A stretch of 64,000 bases of DNA from Comamonadaceae bacterium ALPHA2B (GTDB lineage: Bacteria > Pseudomonadota > Gammaproteobacteria > Burkholderiales > Burkholderiaceae_C). Under the pieces are notes generated by a model, which was given only the letters and a program-made list of their open reading frames with translations, had not been told where the DNA came from and did no database searches. Shown piece by piece: positions 45,092 through 53,839 of this stretch. Every line of letters starts with the position of its first letter. Position 1 is the stretch's first letter. The position numbers and the translations under genes are program-made. Location: assembly GCA_005503065.1 (NCBI GenBank), contig SCOE01000003.1:62001-126000 (forward strand), in the 5' to 3' direction.

Positions 45092-46692
45092 CAGTGGCGG
45101 AAGTGGCGGATGCCGGTGAATACCATCGCCACCCCGCGCTCGTCCGCCGCGTCTATCACTTCCTGGTCACGCATCGACCCACCGGGCTGGATCACGCTGG
45201 TCGCCCCATGGTCGATCACCACGTCCAGACCGTCGCGGAACGGGAAGAACGCATCGCTCGCCACCGCCGTGCCCTGCAGCGACAGCCCCGCGTGCTCGGC
45301 CTTGATGCTGGCGATGCGCGCCGAATCGAGCCGGCTCATCTGCCCCGCACCCACGCCCATGGTCATGCCGTTGGCGCAGAACACGATCGCGTTGCTCTTG
45401 ACGTACTGCGCCACCTTCCAGGCGAACATCAGGTCGTCCAGCTGCTGCGGCGTCGGCTGCTTCTTCGTCACGACCTTGAGCTGGTCCCGCGTGAGCACAT
45501 GGTTGTCGGCGGTCTGGATCAGCAAACCCGAGCCGACGCGCTTGACGTCCATCATGTTGCGGCCGTTGTCCCAGTCGGTCGCGCCGCCCTTGGGCAGGTC
45601 GATCTGCAGGATGCGGACGTTCTGCTTGGCCTTGGTGGCCTGGAACACCGCCAGCGCCTCGGGGCTGTAGCCCGGCGCCATCAGCACCTCGACGAACTGC
45701 TTGTTGATCTCCTGCGCCGCCGCCAGGTCCACCGGCCGGTTGAAGGCGATGATGCCGCCGAAGGCCGAAGTGGGATCGGTCTTGAAGGCCTTGCCGTACG
45801 CCTCGAGCGCGTCCTTGCCCACCGCCACGCCGCAAGGGTTGGCGTGCTTGACGATCACGCAGGCCGGCGCGTCGAAGCTCTTGACGCACTCCCAGGCCGC
45901 ATCGGCATCCGCGATGTTGTTGTACGACAGCTCCTTGCCCTGCAGCTGCTTCGCGGTGACCAGCGAGCCCGGCGCCGGGTGCAGGTCGCGGTACAGCGCC
46001 GCCTGCTGGTGCGCGTTCTCGCCGTAGCGCAGGTCCTGCAGCTTGACGAAGCGGCCGTTGCTCTGGCCCGGAAACAGCGAACGCACCGGCGCCGGCTGGC
46101 CCTGGCTGGCCTCGAAATCCACGGCCGAGAGGAAGTCGCTGATCGCGCCGTCGTAATCGGCGATGCGGTTGAAGGCGGCGACCGAAAAGCCGAACTTGGT
46201 CTTGTCGCTGATCTTCCCGTGGGCCTTCAGTTCTTCCAGCGCGACGGCGTACTGCGACGCATCGGTCAGCACCGCGACGTCCTTCCAGTTCTTGGCGGCG
46301 CTGCGCACCATGGCCGGGCCGCCGATGTCGATGTTCTCGATCGCGTCTTCCAGCGTGCAGCCGGGCTTGGCCACGGTGGCCTCGAAGGGGTAGAGATTCA
46401 CGACCAGCAGGTCGATGGTGTCGATGCCGTGCTGCTCGATGGCCGCCACGTGCGCCGGCAGGTCGCGACGTGCCAGCAGGCCGCCATGGATCTTGGGATG
46501 CAGCGTCTTCACGCGGCCATCCAGCATCTCGGGAAAGCCCGTGTGGTCGGCCACCTCGGTGACGGGCAGGCCCGCATCGGCGAGCAGCTTGGCGGTGCCG
46601 CCGGTGGACAGCAGCTTCACGCCCAGGTCGTGGAGCGCTTTCGCGAAGTCGAGGATGCCGGTCTTGTCGGATACGGAGAGGAGGGCTTGCAT
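45091..46692 (-). CDS. purH: Bifunctional AICAR formyltransferase / IMP cyclohydrolase
   Basis: 533 residues, the usual length. The N-terminal IMP cyclohydrolase domain begins [18 protein letters not shown] with STGGTAKLL and [13 protein letters not shown]; the C-terminal transformylase carries the PCGVAVG loop with VKHANPCG and ends FTGIRHFRH. It performs the last two steps of IMP synthesis. The start is the ATG at 46692; upstream open frame is non-family. The gene runs convergently to hemL. The fis-dusB pair lies upstream on the same strand. Confidence 0.96.
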   Translation of the reverse strand: MQALLSVSDKTGILDFAKALHDLGVKLLSTGGTAKLLADAGLPVTEVADHTGFPEMLDGRVKTLHPKIHGGLLARRDLPAHVAAIEQHGIDTIDLLVVNLYPFEATVAKPGCTLEDAIENIDIGGPAMVRSAAKNWKDVAVLTDASQYAVALEELKAHGKISDKTKFGFSVAAFNRIADYDGAISDFLSAVDFEASQGQPAPVRSLFPGQSNGRFVKLQDLRYGENAHQQAALYRDLHPAPGSLVTAKQLQGKELSYNNIADADAAWECVKSFDAPACVIVKHANPCGVAVGKDALEAYGKAFKTDPTSAFGGIIAFNRPVDLAAAQEINKQFVEVLMAPGYSPEALAVFQATKAKQNVRILQIDLPKGGATDWDNGRNMMDVKRVGSGLLIQTADNHVLTRDQLKVVTKKQPTPQQLDDLMFAWKVAQYVKSNAIVFCANGMTMGVGAGQMSRLDSARIASIKAEHAGLSLQGTAVASDAFFPFRDGLDVVIDHGATSVIQPGGSMRDQEVIDAADERGVAMVFTGIRHFRH

Positions 46693-46732
46693 GGATTGCT
46701 TCTGAATGGGAATACGGGGGCGGACTGCCGAA

Positions 46733-46798
46733 CGCGAAGGGCGCGAAGGTTGCGCGTCCTTCGCGAAGTTTTTGTCTTCCTTTCGCGTACGGATGTCC
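46733..46798. repeat. GCGAAGG-type inverted repeat upstream of purH
   Basis: AACGCGAAGGGCGCGAAGG followed by CCTTCGCGAAG and CTTCCTTTCGCGT. It is built like the GCAGAG repeat at 28001 but with GCGAAGG units. It fills most of the fis-purH gap and would form a leader hairpin in a fis-purH transcript. Confidence 0.55.
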
Positions 46799-46808
46799 GG
46801 CTTCAGGC

Positions 46809-47045
46809 TTACTTGATGATCCGGTGCTCGACCAGTTTCTTGCGCAGCGTGTTGCGGTTGAGGCCCAGCCACTGCGCAGCGCGGGACTGGTTCCCTTCGG
46901 CACGCAGCATCACGACCTCCAGCAGCGGCTTCTCCACCACCGTGACGATCATCTCGTACATGCCGTCCGGCTCGGTGCCGCGCAGGTCGCGGAAGTAGCC
47001 CTCCAGGCTGCTGCGCACGCAGTCCTCGATCTGTTTCTTGCTCAT
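46809..47045 (-). CDS. fis: Fis-family DNA-binding protein
   Basis: 78 residues with the Fis C-terminal [36 protein letters not shown]. The nucleoid protein bends DNA and modulates rRNA and other promoters. The dusB-fis order seen here (dusB upstream) is conserved across proteobacteria, and the two are 64 bp apart, so one transcript. Confidence 0.93.
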   Translation of the reverse strand: MSKKQIEDCVRSSLEGYFRDLRGTEPDGMYEMIVTVVEKPLLEVVMLRAEGNQSRAAQWLGLNRNTLRKKLVEHRIIK

Positions 47046-47109
47046 CTTTTCGTTCTTGCAGTTCTGTCGGGTATCCCGTCGACTGCAGCAGGCCCGAAGG
47101 CTGCGCGGG

Positions 47110-48183
47110 TCAGGCCGCGCTGCTGCAGCTCTCCTCGAGTTCGTCGTTGTTGTCGTCCCTGGATTCGTCGCCAGCGCTCCCGGCCTGCACCGGCAGGCGT
47201 TCCATGCGCTCGCCCAGCGCGTCGAAGAAGGCGGCCACCGCCTCCCACTGCGCCTCGCAGTCCTCGATGCGGTTCATCGCCTCGCGGAAGGCCTCGCCGC
47301 CGGGCAGGGCCCGCACGTACCAGCCGATGTGCTTGCGTGCCGTGCGCACGCCGCTGTAGTCGCCGTACAGCGCGTAGTGCTCGCGCAGGTGGTCGAGCAG
47401 CAGGCGCCGCACCTCGGCCACCAGCGGCGGCGCCATGTGTTCGCCCGTCGCGAGGAAATGCCCGATCTCGCGGAAGATCCATGGCCGACCCTGCGCCGCG
47501 CGGCCGACCATGACCGCGTCGGCCCCTGTCGCGGCCAGCACGTCGCGCGCCTTCTCGGGGCTGGTCACGTCGCCGTTGGCCACCACGGGAATGCGCACCG
47601 CGGCCTTGACGGCGGCGATGGTGTCGTACTCCGCCTGGCCCTTGTAGCCCTGCTCGCGCGTGCGGCCGTGCACGGTGAGCATCTGCACGCCGGCGGCCTC
47701 GAAGTCGCGCGCCAGCTTCACGGCGTTGCGGTGGTCATGGCTCCAGCCCGTGCGCATCTTGAGCGTCACCGGCACGCCATGCGGCGCCGCTGCGTCGACC
47801 ACGGCCTGCGCGATCTCGAGCGCCAGCGGCTCGTCGCGCATCAGCGCCGAACCGGCCCACTTGTTGCAGACCTTCTTGGCCGGGCAGCCCATGTTGATGT
47901 CGATGATCTGCGCGCCGCGCTCGATGTTGTACTGCGCGGCCTCGGCCATCATGGCCGCGTCGGTGCCGGCGATCTGCACCGCGATGGGACCGGGCTCGCC
48001 CTCATGGTTGGCGCGCCGCGAGGTCTTCAGCGATCCCCACAGCTCCTTGCGCGAGGTCACCATCTCGCTCACCGCATAGCCCGCACCGAGGCGACGGCAC
48101 AGCATGCGGAACGGACGGTCGGTGACGCCCGCCATGGGCGCGACGAACAGCCGGTTGTCCAGCGCGATGGAACCGATCTGCAT
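47110..48183 (-). CDS. dusB: tRNA-dihydrouridine synthase B
   Basis: 357-residue FMN-dependent TIM barrel. FVAPMAGVTDRPFR at the N-terminus, catalytic Cys in INMGCPAKKVCNKWAGSAL (Cys near 100), the KMRTGW block and the FMN-phosphate motif GADAVMVGRAAQGRPW are present. It reduces uridine to dihydrouridine in tRNA D-loops. The start at 48183 (MQIGSIALDNR) matches the family. An acidic Ser-rich tail (about 335-357) is extra. A hairpin lies in its leader. Confidence 0.95.
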   Translation of the reverse strand: MQIGSIALDNRLFVAPMAGVTDRPFRMLCRRLGAGYAVSEMVTSRKELWGSLKTSRRANHEGEPGPIAVQIAGTDAAMMAEAAQYNIERGAQIIDINMGCPAKKVCNKWAGSALMRDEPLALEIAQAVVDAAAPHGVPVTLKMRTGWSHDHRNAVKLARDFEAAGVQMLTVHGRTREQGYKGQAEYDTIAAVKAAVRIPVVANGDVTSPEKARDVLAATGADAVMVGRAAQGRPWIFREIGHFLATGEHMAPPLVAEVRRLLLDHLREHYALYGDYSGVRTARKHIGWYVRALPGGEAFREAMNRIEDCEAQWEAVAAFFDALGERMERLPVQAGSAGDESRDDNNDELEESCSSAA

Positions 48184-48209
48184 GGGAGGGCGAGGGGTGG
48201 AGAAACAAA

Positions 48210-48237
48210 GACGCCGCCACCGCGAGGTGGCAGCGTC
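48210..48237 (-). promoter_or_regulatory. GNRA-looped hairpin in the dusB leader
   Basis: A 12-bp stem with one mismatch, GACGCCGCCACC / GGTGGCAGCGTC, closed by a GCGA tetraloop (TCGC on the minus strand). In the leftward dusB direction it is followed by TTTGTTTC, 27 bp before the dusB ATG. It could act as an attenuator or as a terminator for a short upstream transcript. Confidence 0.45.
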
Positions 48238-48392
48238 TGCTGAAAAATGAGGCATCGATTGTAGCCAGCCCCCATTTCGGACGCTGAAACGATTGGTACC
48301 CGTTCGCCCCCGGGGATGCACGGATTCCTCCCGCAGCGCGGCACCGTTTCCGACGCGGACGGCCGCAGGCCCGTTCCTATACTCCCGCACCC

Positions 48393-48866
48393 ATGCAAGC
48401 CTGGCTCGACTCACTCCTGGCGCTCCTTGCGCTGCCGCAGTTCGGCCTGTCGACGCTGTTCATCGTCGCCTTCATCTCGGCCACGCTGCTGCCGCTGGGT
48501 TCGGAGCCGGCCCTGTTCGGGCTGCTCAAGCTCAATCCCGACATGTTCTGGCCGGCAATCCTCGTCGCGACGGCCGGCAACACGCTGGGCGGCGCGGTCG
48601 ACTGGTGGATGGGCTACGGCGCGCACAAGGTGGCCGACAAATACGCGCATTCGAAGCACCACATGCGCGTGCTCGCGTGGCTGGAGAAGCTCGGCCCCAA
48701 GGCCTGCCTGTTGAGCTGGCTGCCCGTGGTGGGCGATCCGCTGTGCGCGGTGGCCGGCTGGCTGCGGCTGTCGTTCTGGCCCTGCCTGGTCTATATGGCG
48801 ATCGGCAAGTTCGCGCGCTACGTCAGCATGACGGTGGCACTGCTGTACCTGTGGCCCGACAAATGA
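48393..48866 (+). CDS. YqaA/DedA-like inner-membrane protein
   Basis: 157 residues with about four hydrophobic segments; STLFIVAFISATLLPLGSEPALFGLL and TAGNTLGGAVDWWMGY are typical of the YqaA branch of the VTT/SNARE-associated family, and WLPVVGDPLCAVAGWLRL is the conserved re-entrant-like part. DedA-family proteins are lipid flippases or needed for membrane homeostasis; YqaA itself is uncharacterised. It is monocistronic: dusB is divergent and a type-A repeat follows. Confidence 0.85.
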   Translation: MQAWLDSLLALLALPQFGLSTLFIVAFISATLLPLGSEPALFGLLKLNPDMFWPAILVATAGNTLGGAVDWWMGYGAHKVADKYAHSKHHMRVLAWLEKLGPKACLLSWLPVVGDPLCAVAGWLRLSFWPCLVYMAIGKFARYVSMTVALLYLWPDK

Positions 48867-48883
48867 GAAGGCCGCGCGCGTCG

Positions 48884-48943
48884 CTATCGAAACCGTAGCT
48901 GCATGCGCCCGTCCGGCGGGTGCTGCAGCCCGATTTGGCTTGA
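48884..48943 (+). repeat. Type-A intergenic repeat, copy 7
   Basis: GCTATCGAAACCGTAGC, then CGCCCGTCCGGCGGGTG hairpin and GCAGCCCGATTTGGCTTGA tail, between the convergent YqaA and glutathione transferase genes; probably a shared terminator. Confidence 0.72.
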
Positions 48944-48947
48944 AGAA

Positions 48948-49625
48948 TCAGCTCAGCAGCTCGTACGGCCCGCCGCGCTCCAGCGCGCGCTGGTAGGCCG
49001 GGCGTGCATGGATGCGCGACAGCCACGCCATCAGGTGCGGGCGCCTCTCGTTCAGCCCGGCGCGCGCCTGCGCCGCCTCGATCGGGAAGCTCATCTGGAT
49101 GTCGGCGGCCGTGAACTCGTCGCCCGCGAACCAGGCGCTCTTGCCCAGTTCGCCTTCCATGAAATTCAGGTGGTTGGAGATCTGCGGCTGGATGAAGCTG
49201 GCCTTCGCCTTGGCGGCGATGCCGCGCGCGATGGGCTTGGCGAAGAAGGGCATCTTCGCCTTCTCGATCTGGTCGAACACCAGCTTGAGCAGCAGCGGCG
49301 GCATCGCCGAGCCCTCGGCGTAGTGCAGCCAGTAGCGGTAGCGCACCGCCTCGGGCGATCCGGCCGGCGGCGCCAGGCGGCCGTTGCCGTAGCGCTCGGT
49401 CAACGTCTCCAGGATGGCACCCGATTCCGCGAGCACGAGGCCGTCCACCGTAACCACCGGCGACTTGCCCAGCGGATGGACCTGCCGCAACTCGGGCGGT
49501 GCCAGCATGGTCTGCGCGTTGCGCTGGTAGTGGACGATCTCGTAAGGGAGCTCGAGCTCCTCGAGCAGCCACAGCACGCGCTGGGAGCGGGAGTTGTTGA
49601 GGTGGTGGACGGTGATCATGGTCAC
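48948..49625 (-). CDS. Glutathione S-transferase family protein
   Basis: 225 residues: thioredoxin-like N-domain (ITVHHLNNSRSQRVLWLLEELELPYE, cis-Pro in GKSPVVTVDG, ESGAILETL for gamma-Glu binding) and an all-helical C-domain (FTAADIQMSFPIEAA). The residue at the catalytic position near the N-terminus is Ser12-Arg13 in NNSRSQR, in line with Ser-type bacterial GSTs. The gene begins 13 bp after the ychF stop, so it is in an operon with ychF. Substrate unknown. Confidence 0.9.
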   Translation of the reverse strand: MTMITVHHLNNSRSQRVLWLLEELELPYEIVHYQRNAQTMLAPPELRQVHPLGKSPVVTVDGLVLAESGAILETLTERYGNGRLAPPAGSPEAVRYRYWLHYAEGSAMPPLLLKLVFDQIEKAKMPFFAKPIARGIAAKAKASFIQPQISNHLNFMEGELGKSAWFAGDEFTAADIQMSFPIEAAQARAGLNERRPHLMAWLSRIHARPAYQRALERGGPYELLS

Positions 49626-49638
49626 GCGCGATGGCCCC

Positions 49639-50730
49639 TCAGGAGCTGAACAGGAAGTTCATCACGTCGCCATCCTTGACGACATAGTCCTTGCCTTCGG
49701 CGCGCATCTTGCCCGCGTCCTTCGCGCCCTGCTCGCCCTTGAAGGCGATGTAGTCGTGGAAGGCGATGGTCTGGGCGCGGATGTAGCCCTTCTCGAAATC
49801 GGTGTGGATCACGCCGGCCGCCTGCGGGCCGGTGTCGCCGGTGTGGATGGTCCAGGCGCGCACCTCCTTCACGCCGGCGGTGAAATAGGTTTGCAGCCCC
49901 AGCAGCTTGTAGGCGGCGCGGATCAGCCGGTTCAGGCCCGGCTCGTCCTGGCCGAGCTCCTTCAGGAATTCGAGCCGGTCGGCATCGTCCATCTCCGACA
50001 GCTCGGCCTCGATCTTGGCGCAGATGGCCACCACCGGCGCGTTCTGCTTGGCGGCGTACTCGCGCAGGCGGTCGAGGTAGGGGTTGTTCTCGAAGCCGTC
50101 TTCGCTCACGTTGCCGACGAACATCGCGGGCTTGGCGGTGATGAGCGTGAAGCTCTTGACCAGCGGCTGCTCTTCCTTGGTGAACTCCAGCGCGCGCACC
50201 GGGATGTTGTCGTTCAACGCCTTCTGACAGCGCTCGAGCAGGCCGACGAGCTTCTGTGCGTCCTTGTCGCCAGAGCGCGCCACCTTGGTGTGGCGGTGCA
50301 GCGCCTTCTCGACCGTGCCCAGGTCGGCCAGGCACAGCTCGGTCTGGATCACCTCGATGTCGGAGATCGGGTCGACGCGGCCGGCCACGTGGATCACGTT
50401 GTCGTCGTCGAAGCAGCGCACCACGTTCACCGTGGCGTCGGTCTCGCGGATGTGGGCGAGGAACTTGTTGCCCAGGCCCTCGCCCGTGCTGGCGCCGGCC
50501 ACCAGGCCGGCGATGTCGACGAACTCCACGATCGCCGGAACGATGCGCTCGGGCTGGACGATCTCGGCCAGCTGCGCGAGCCGCGGATCGGGCACCTCCA
50601 CCACGCCCACGTTGGGCTCGATGGTGCAGAAGGGGTAGTTCTCGGCCGCGATGCCGGCCTTGGTCAGCGCGTTGAAGAGGGTGGACTTGCCGACGTTGGG
50701 CAGGCCGACGATGCCGCACTTGAGGCTCAT
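49639..50730 (-). CDS. ychF: Redox-regulated ATPase YchF (Obg family)
   Basis: 363 residues, normal length. G1 loop [15 protein letters not shown]3 DIAGLVAGA, and the C-terminal TGS domain with [42 protein letters not shown]. The G4 motif NxxE-type explains ATP preference known for the family. It binds ribosomes and modulates stress responses. It heads a two-gene unit with the glutathione transferase gene. Confidence 0.96.
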   Translation of the reverse strand: MSLKCGIVGLPNVGKSTLFNALTKAGIAAENYPFCTIEPNVGVVEVPDPRLAQLAEIVQPERIVPAIVEFVDIAGLVAGASTGEGLGNKFLAHIRETDATVNVVRCFDDDNVIHVAGRVDPISDIEVIQTELCLADLGTVEKALHRHTKVARSGDKDAQKLVGLLERCQKALNDNIPVRALEFTKEEQPLVKSFTLITAKPAMFVGNVSEDGFENNPYLDRLREYAAKQNAPVVAICAKIEAELSEMDDADRLEFLKELGQDEPGLNRLIRAAYKLLGLQTYFTAGVKEVRAWTIHTGDTGPQAAGVIHTDFEKGYIRAQTIAFHDYIAFKGEQGAKDAGKMRAEGKDYVVKDGDVMNFLFSS

Positions 50731-50790
50731 GGCGGGGCTTTCAGGGTGTCTTGGGGGAAACGCGCGATTTTACGAGGCGGCCCCTTGCAC

Positions 50791-51690
50791 TCATTCGAAG
50801 CGGTAGTTCGCCCCCACCGCCTGACCGACCTTGAGCATCTGATCCACGCCCTCGCGCACGATGAGGTTCATGCCGAAGGTGATCGCGCCTCCGACGCGCG
50901 GGTCGGCTCGGTAGCCGCGCAGCGCGTCGCCGACCTCGGGGCTGCTCGTCGCGGTGGCCGGGTCGATGTCGGGGATGGGGCAGCGCGTGCAGGGCTTGAC
51001 CGGCTGCAGCTGCGCGCCGCCCTCGGCGGTGGCGACGTGCAGCATCTCGACACGGTCCTCGTCGTGCGCCTCGAGGCCGGCCAGCACGATGTTGGGGCGG
51101 AAGCGCTCGATGCCCACCGCCGCATGGCCGGCCGCGGCGAGCCGCTCGTTGAGCTCGGCCATCGAGCCCTCGCTGGCCACCAGCAGCGCATAGCCATCGG
51201 CGAACTGCACCTCGGCCTCGACGCCGCCGGTCCACTGCAGGCTCGACAGGCGCTTGTGCTCGGGGTCGAAGCGCGCCAACCTGAGCCTGCGCGGCTTACC
51301 GGGCTCCGAGAGGAAATCGCTGAACCACTGCGCCGCGACATCGCCCATGTCGTAGGCAGCCACGCTGTCCTTCCAGACCTTGACCTGCACAGGTGCCTCG
51401 ACGCGGTCGTAGGCGATGTGCAGTGCCAGCATGCCGGGCGCGCGCAGCACCATCTCGAACTGCTTGAGCTGCGGGCGGATGAGCGCCATGCGCGGCAATT
51501 CACGCTGGGTGACGAATTCACCCGCCTCGTCGACCACCATCCACGCTCGGTCGAACTCCAGCCCGGTTTCGGTGAGCAGTGCCTCGGGCACCTCGACGCC
51601 GGCGCACGATTTGACGGGGTAGACGAACAGGCGGGCGATGGTGCCCTGAATGTCGAAGTCGGACTCGGACGGGATGGACGGCTGGGTCAT
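50791..51690 (-). CDS. MOSC-domain molybdenum-cofactor sulfurase-like protein
   Basis: 299 residues: an N-terminal MOSC_N beta barrel (ARLFVYPVKSCAGVEVPEA, ETGLEFDRAWMVVDE) and a C-terminal MOSC domain with FRPNIVLAG and the conserved Cys in KPCTRCPIPDIDP. This is the YcbX/mARC-like group that reduces N-hydroxylated compounds with Moco. The ATG at 51690 is used. It lies 60 bp upstream of ychF on the same strand. Confidence 0.9.
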   Translation of the reverse strand: MTQPSIPSESDFDIQGTIARLFVYPVKSCAGVEVPEALLTETGLEFDRAWMVVDEAGEFVTQRELPRMALIRPQLKQFEMVLRAPGMLALHIAYDRVEAPVQVKVWKDSVAAYDMGDVAAQWFSDFLSEPGKPRRLRLARFDPEHKRLSSLQWTGGVEAEVQFADGYALLVASEGSMAELNERLAAAGHAAVGIERFRPNIVLAGLEAHDEDRVEMLHVATAEGGAQLQPVKPCTRCPIPDIDPATATSSPEVGDALRGYRADPRVGGAITFGMNLIVREGVDQMLKVGQAVGANYRFE

Positions 51691-51840
51691 GGGACGAAGG
51701 GGCTGGTGGCGGCGCGGGCACCGGCGGGGGACGACAGGGCGCGAATTCTCGCCCACGCGTCCGGCGTTCGTGTGCCTGGAAGCCGTGTGCAGTCTTGCAG
51801 GCAAAACAGGCCTGCAGTGCTCGTCACGCTTGCGCAAGCA

Positions 51841-51895
51841 GCTATTTTTTTGATAGCAATCAGGGCCAACGCGCGAGGGCGTGCCCGTCGCGGCA
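51841..51895 (+). repeat. Type-A intergenic repeat, copy 8 (partial)
   Basis: GCTATTTTTTTGATAGC with a weak GGGCC/GGCGTGCCCG continuation, in the divergent region between the MOSC gene and the FAD monooxygenase gene, so here it cannot simply be a terminator for either. Confidence 0.6.
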
Positions 51896-51915
51896 CCGCT
51901 CCCTACAATGCCGCG

Positions 51916-53049
51916 ATGGCTCTTCCCCCCGAGGTTTGCATCCGCGGCGCCGGTATCGTCGGCCGCACGCTGGCGCTGCTGCTCGCGCGCGAACGCGTGC
52001 GCGTGGCGCTGGTGGCGCCGGCCGAACCGGCGGCGCGCGAGGACGTGCGCGCCTATGCGCTGAACGCCGCCTCGAAGGCGCTGCTCGAATCGCTGCGGGC
52101 CTGGCCCGATGCCGGCCACGCCACGCCGGTGCGCGAGATGCTGGTGCACGGCGACGAGGGCGGCCGGGTGCATTTCCAGGCGCGCCAGCATGCCGTCGAC
52201 GCCCTGGCCTGGATCGTCGACGTGCCCGCGCTCGAACGCCAGCTGGCCGATGCGGTGCGCTTCGCTCCCCAGGTCGAGGTGGTGTCCGCGCCGGTGAAGG
52301 CGCCGCTCACCGTGGTGTGCGAGGGCAAGGCCAGCAGCACGCGCGAGCTGCTCGGCGTGCATTACGAGGTGGCGCGCTATCCGCAGCACGCGATCGCGGC
52401 GCGCCTGGAGGCCGAACGTCCGCACGACGACACCGCGCGCCAGTGGTTCAACGACAAGGGCGAGGTGCTGGCGCTGCTGCCGCTGGGCGGCCCGGGCAGC
52501 CGCGCCCTGGCGCTGGTGTGGTCGGTCGACCAGTTCCGCGCCCCCACGCTGCTGGCCCAGGACGCCGACACCTTCTGCGCCGGCGTGCGCGAGGCCTGCG
52601 GCGATGCGCTCGGCGCCTTCACGCTCACCAGCGAGCGCGCCGCCTGGCCGCTGCAGCGCGCCACGGCCGACCGCTGGATCGGCCGCTTCACGACCGAGGA
52701 CGGCAAGGACGGCGGCGCCTGGGCGCTGGCCGGCGATGCCGCCCACACCGTGCACCCGCTGGCCGGCCAGGGCCTCAACCTGGGCCTGGCCGACGCCGCC
52801 GCGCTGGCCCAGATCCTCAAGCAGCGCGAGTATTGGCGCAGCGTGGGCGACACGCGCCTGCTGCGCCGCTACGAGCGCGCCCGCCGCGCCGACGTGCTGG
52901 CCATGGGCCTGGCCACCGACGGCCTGCAGCAACTCTTCGCCCACGCCATGGACCCGCTGCCGCAACTGCGCAACTGGGGCATGCGCGGCTTCGACCGAAC
53001 CCGCGTCGTCAAGAACTGGATCGCCAGGCAGGCCATGGGCCTGGCCTGA
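51916..53049 (+). CDS. FAD-dependent monooxygenase (UbiH/UbiF-like)
   Basis: 377 residues of the p-hydroxybenzoate hydroxylase fold: dinucleotide motif ICIRGAGIVGRTLALLLARE-like start (GAGIVG at 11-16) and the second FAD motif GDAAHTVHPLAGQGLNLGLADAAALA (about 275-300). The DG-motif region is weak. The GLNLGLAD ending is typical of ubiquinone-ring hydroxylases, so a role in ubiquinone synthesis is likely. dsbC follows 64 bp downstream. Confidence 0.87.
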   Translation: MALPPEVCIRGAGIVGRTLALLLARERVRVALVAPAEPAAREDVRAYALNAASKALLESLRAWPDAGHATPVREMLVHGDEGGRVHFQARQHAVDALAWIVDVPALERQLADAVRFAPQVEVVSAPVKAPLTVVCEGKASSTRELLGVHYEVARYPQHAIAARLEAERPHDDTARQWFNDKGEVLALLPLGGPGSRALALVWSVDQFRAPTLLAQDADTFCAGVREACGDALGAFTLTSERAAWPLQRATADRWIGRFTTEDGKDGGAWALAGDAAHTVHPLAGQGLNLGLADAAALAQILKQREYWRSVGDTRLLRRYERARRADVLAMGLATDGLQQLFAHAMDPLPQLRNWGMRGFDRTRVVKNWIARQAMGLA

Positions 53050-53113
53050 TCCGCGCAATTGTTCCTCCCGGCCCGTTGAACCTTTGGCGCTTCGCGCACA
53101 CGAACCCCGCACC

Positions 53114-53839
53114 ATGACCCTCCTGCCCACGCTGCGCCGCCTGGCCGCCCCCGCACTCGCCGCCCTTGCCCTGTCCGCCGCCTTCGGTGCGCACGCCGGC
53201 GAGGCCGAGATCCGCAAGAGCCTTGCCGCCATCCCGCAGCTGGCCAAGATCGACGAGGTGCGCAAGGCGCCCATGCCCGGCATCTGGGAAGTGCGCGTGG
53301 GCTTCGACCTGTACTACACCGACGAGCAGGGCAGCTACCTGATGCAGGGCCAGCTGATCGACGTCAAGGCGAAGAAGAACCTGACCGAGGAGCGCGTCGA
53401 CAAGCTCAGCCAGGTCGCCTTCGACCAGCTGCCCGTGAAGGACGCCTTCAAGATCGTGCGCGGCAACGGCAAGCGCAAGCTGGCCGTCTTCGAAGACCCG
53501 AACTGCGGCTACTGCAAGCACTTCGAGGCCGACCTGCGCAACGTCGACAACGTGACGGTCTACCTCTTCCTCTACCCGGTGCTCGGGCCGGACTCGGTCG
53601 TCAAGTCGCGCGACATCTGGTGCAGCAAGGACAAGGGCAAGACCTGGACCGACTGGATGGTCGGCGGCGTCAAGCCCGCGAGCGGCGATTGCGACGTCAC
53701 GGCCCTCAAGCGCAACGTGGAGTTCGGTCGCAAGTACAACATCACCGGCACGCCGACGCTGATCTTCGCGGACGGCAGCCGCGCGCCCGGGGCGATCCCG
53801 GCCGCCCAGGTCGAGAAAATGCTGGCGGCGTCGAACTGA
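53114..53839 (+). CDS. dsbC: Periplasmic thiol:disulfide isomerase DsbC
   Basis: 241 residues with a signal peptide (cleavage after AHA near residue 28), an N-terminal dimerisation domain and a thioredoxin-fold catalytic domain with CGYC in FEDPNCGYCKHFEADL (about 132-135) and the cis-Pro in ITGTPTLIFADG. It rearranges wrong disulfides in the periplasm, kept reduced by DsbD. A second Cys pair (about 168 and 184) is structural in the family. The stop overlaps the next start (TGATG). Confidence 0.93.
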   Translation: MTLLPTLRRLAAPALAALALSAAFGAHAGEAEIRKSLAAIPQLAKIDEVRKAPMPGIWEVRVGFDLYYTDEQGSYLMQGQLIDVKAKKNLTEERVDKLSQVAFDQLPVKDAFKIVRGNGKRKLAVFEDPNCGYCKHFEADLRNVDNVTVYLFLYPVLGPDSVVKSRDIWCSKDKGKTWTDWMVGGVKPASGDCDVTALKRNVEFGRKYNITGTPTLIFADGSRAPGAIPAAQVEKMLAASN

